Assembly: GCA_964437425.1 (NCBI GenBank)
Contig: CAYTGO010000017.1
Span: 1 to 56,136 of the forward strand
DNA: 56,136 nucleotides
From: Scalindua sp964437425
Lineage (GTDB): Bacteria > Planctomycetota > Brocadiia > Brocadiales > Scalinduaceae
Direction of reading: 5' to 3'
Shown here: in pieces, positions 55,226 through 56,136 of the stretch
Layout of the letters: every line of letters starts with the position of its first letter
How positions within the stretch are numbered: the first letter of the stretch is position 1
The notes under the pieces: model-generated
The model's database searches: none
Told to the model about the DNA's origin: nothing
The model's input: the letters and a program-made list of their open reading frames with translations, nothing else
Made by a program: the position numbers and the translations under genes

Positions 55226-56136
55226 TTATGAAGTCTTTGGTGGTTCATTTTGTACCGGTAAAGCATAGACCCATTTGTCAAGTCTCTTTGAAAAAATCTC
55301 TTCTTTACCAGTAGATTGGCCAATTGGCTGAATCAGCTTGACGTTAATATTTCTATCTTCCGCTGATATAATAAAATCCCCTATCGCCTCTCTCACATCG
55401 TAATCAATACTAACACACTTACTCATATCAAGAGTAAGGTATGAATCATTCGGAATTTTGGCCAGTTCTTTTATGACCGCACCCTTATTTAAAAAAGTAA
55501 CATCTTCAGACAGGCTGATTTTTATTTGATGTTCTCCTGCAGATGTTTGCATGTGTAAGAAATGAGAATTTTTGAAATTGCGAATCAAGATCGTAGCAGA
55601 ACCAACACAACACCCCATCGCGAGCCCTATCAGCAAATCTTCAAAGACGATTCCAAGAATTGTGACAATAAACGGAACAAATTGTTCCCATCCAAGTCTG
55701 TATTGACTTACAAATTGAGAAGGCTTTGCTAATTTATAGCCAACCATTAATAAAATACATGCAAGAGCCGGTAACGGTATAAGATTAAGTATGCCAGGAA
55801 TAAAAGCGATACAAATCAATAGAAGTGCTCCATGAAGAATTGCAGACATTTTTGTTTGTGCACCGGCCTGAACATTTGCGGAGCTTCGAACGATTACTTG
55901 AGTAATTGCCAACCCGCCAATCATCCCGGATACTATATTTCCGGTACCCTGGGCAAACAGCTCCCGGTTGGTTGGCGTAACTCTCTTATGGGGATCCAGT
56001 TTGTCTGTAGCCTCCACACATAGAAGTGTTTCTAAACTGGCAACAAGCGCTATAGTAACAGCTAAAATATAAACTTCTTTATTTCCTATCTGGCTGAAAT
56101 CAGGAAAGGTAAATTGACCAAAAAAAGAGGAGACTC
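55226..56136 (-). CDS. Second SulP family transporter, 5' end beyond the window
   Basis: The frame is open to the window edge; translation upstream of a possible internal GTG continues as transporter sequence (VYILAVTIALVASLETLLCVEATD), so the gene is truncated by the window, not short. Visible blocks are GTGNIVSGMIGGLAITQVIVRSSANVQAG, ILNLIPLPALACILLMVGYKL, and a C-terminal STAS-like part (~last 100 residues) that is weakly conserved. It is a distinct subtype from the neighbouring SulP, closer in pattern to the group often linked with carbonic anhydrase. Confidence 0.9.
   Translation of the reverse strand, partial: VSSFFGQFTFPDFSQIGNKEVYILAVTIALVASLETLLCVEATDKLDPHKRVTPTNRELFAQGTGNIVSGMIGGLAITQVIVRSSANVQAGAQTKMSAILHGALLLICIAFIPGILNLIPLPALACILLMVGYKLAKPSQFVSQYRLGWEQFVPFIVTILGIVFEDLLIGLAMGCCVGSATILIRNFKNSHFLHMQTSAGEHQIKISLSEDVTFLNKGAVIKELAKIPNDSYLTLDMSKCVSIDYDVREAIGDFIISAEDRNINVKLIQPIGQSTGKEEIFSKRLDKWVYALPVQNEPPKTS

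Noticed and set aside
1..56136. Possible CRISPR array, tRNA, rRNA or insertion sequence
   Set aside because: No regularly spaced repeats, no cloverleaf-like segments and no transposase or terminal repeats were seen on reading both strands; a covariance-model search would be needed to exclude small RNAs.

Overview
The window most likely comes from an anammox planctomycete (Brocadiales), plausibly a low-GC marine Scalindua-like member. The evidence is two octaheme hydroxylamine-oxidoreductase-like (HAO-like) cytochromes, one paired with a diheme cytochrome c as in the Kuenenia kustc0457/kustc0458 reductase. They sit beside a formate/nitrite channel and an HPP-family membrane protein. A Na+/H+ antiporter of the NhaD type and two SulP transporters fit a saline habitat. 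The assignment is an inference from gene content; no rRNA or tRNA was seen.

Layout. 1-2.1 kb: cobalamin nucleotide-loop assembly (cobS, cobU) and a small transaldolase. 2.2-5.4 kb: a TusA-like protein, then three surface-sugar genes (PIG-L deacetylase, DegT aminotransferase, polyprenyl-phosphate sugar-phosphotransferase). 5.7-9.4 kb: archease, RtcB, a CvfB-like S1 protein and a methyltransferase. 9.6-10.8 kb: moeA. 10.9-20.3 kb: lnt, mreB, mreC, mreD, mrdA, rodA and a TIGR03960-type radical SAM protein, i.e. a complete rod/elongasome set behind a consensus sigma-70 promoter. 20.3-33.7 kb: an all-minus-strand block with a TPR-CHAT protein, the HAO-like/diheme pair, a coiled-coil membrane protein, a Cache-HAMP-PAS sensor, HPP protein, FNT channel, CBS protein and a second HAO-like protein. 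33.9-38.4 kb: tdh-kbl threonine degradation, an AsmA-like protein with LEA-like tail, a small protein and an NAD-dependent epimerase. 38.4-42.6 kb: a trypsin-like protease and a 1104-residue fusion of a degenerate phosphoglycerate kinase, a helix-hairpin-helix linker and a glutamate dehydrogenase. 42.9-47.5 kb: PlsC, DoxX, a GemA-like protein, a eukaryotic-type HisA, a YdcH-like protein and a secreted FKBP isomerase. 47.7-56.1 kb: a TPR-cyclase, NhaD, SulP, an FGE/SUMF1-type protein and a second, truncated SulP.

The central block reads as a nitrite import, sensing and reduction module: FNT and HPP could move nitrite across membranes, and the multiheme proteins could reduce or oxidise nitrogen compounds in the anammoxosome. 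The most unusual single gene is the pseudo-PGK/HhH/GDH fusion.

Assembly note. There are six 100-N gaps. Four of them are flanked by exact 55-bp duplications, so they look like uncollapsed k-mer overlaps. Removing the Ns plus one copy (155 bp) restores full reading frames in mrdA, the CHAT gene, the epimerase and the cyclase. The other two gaps (9409-9508, 50156-50255) show no such overlap.
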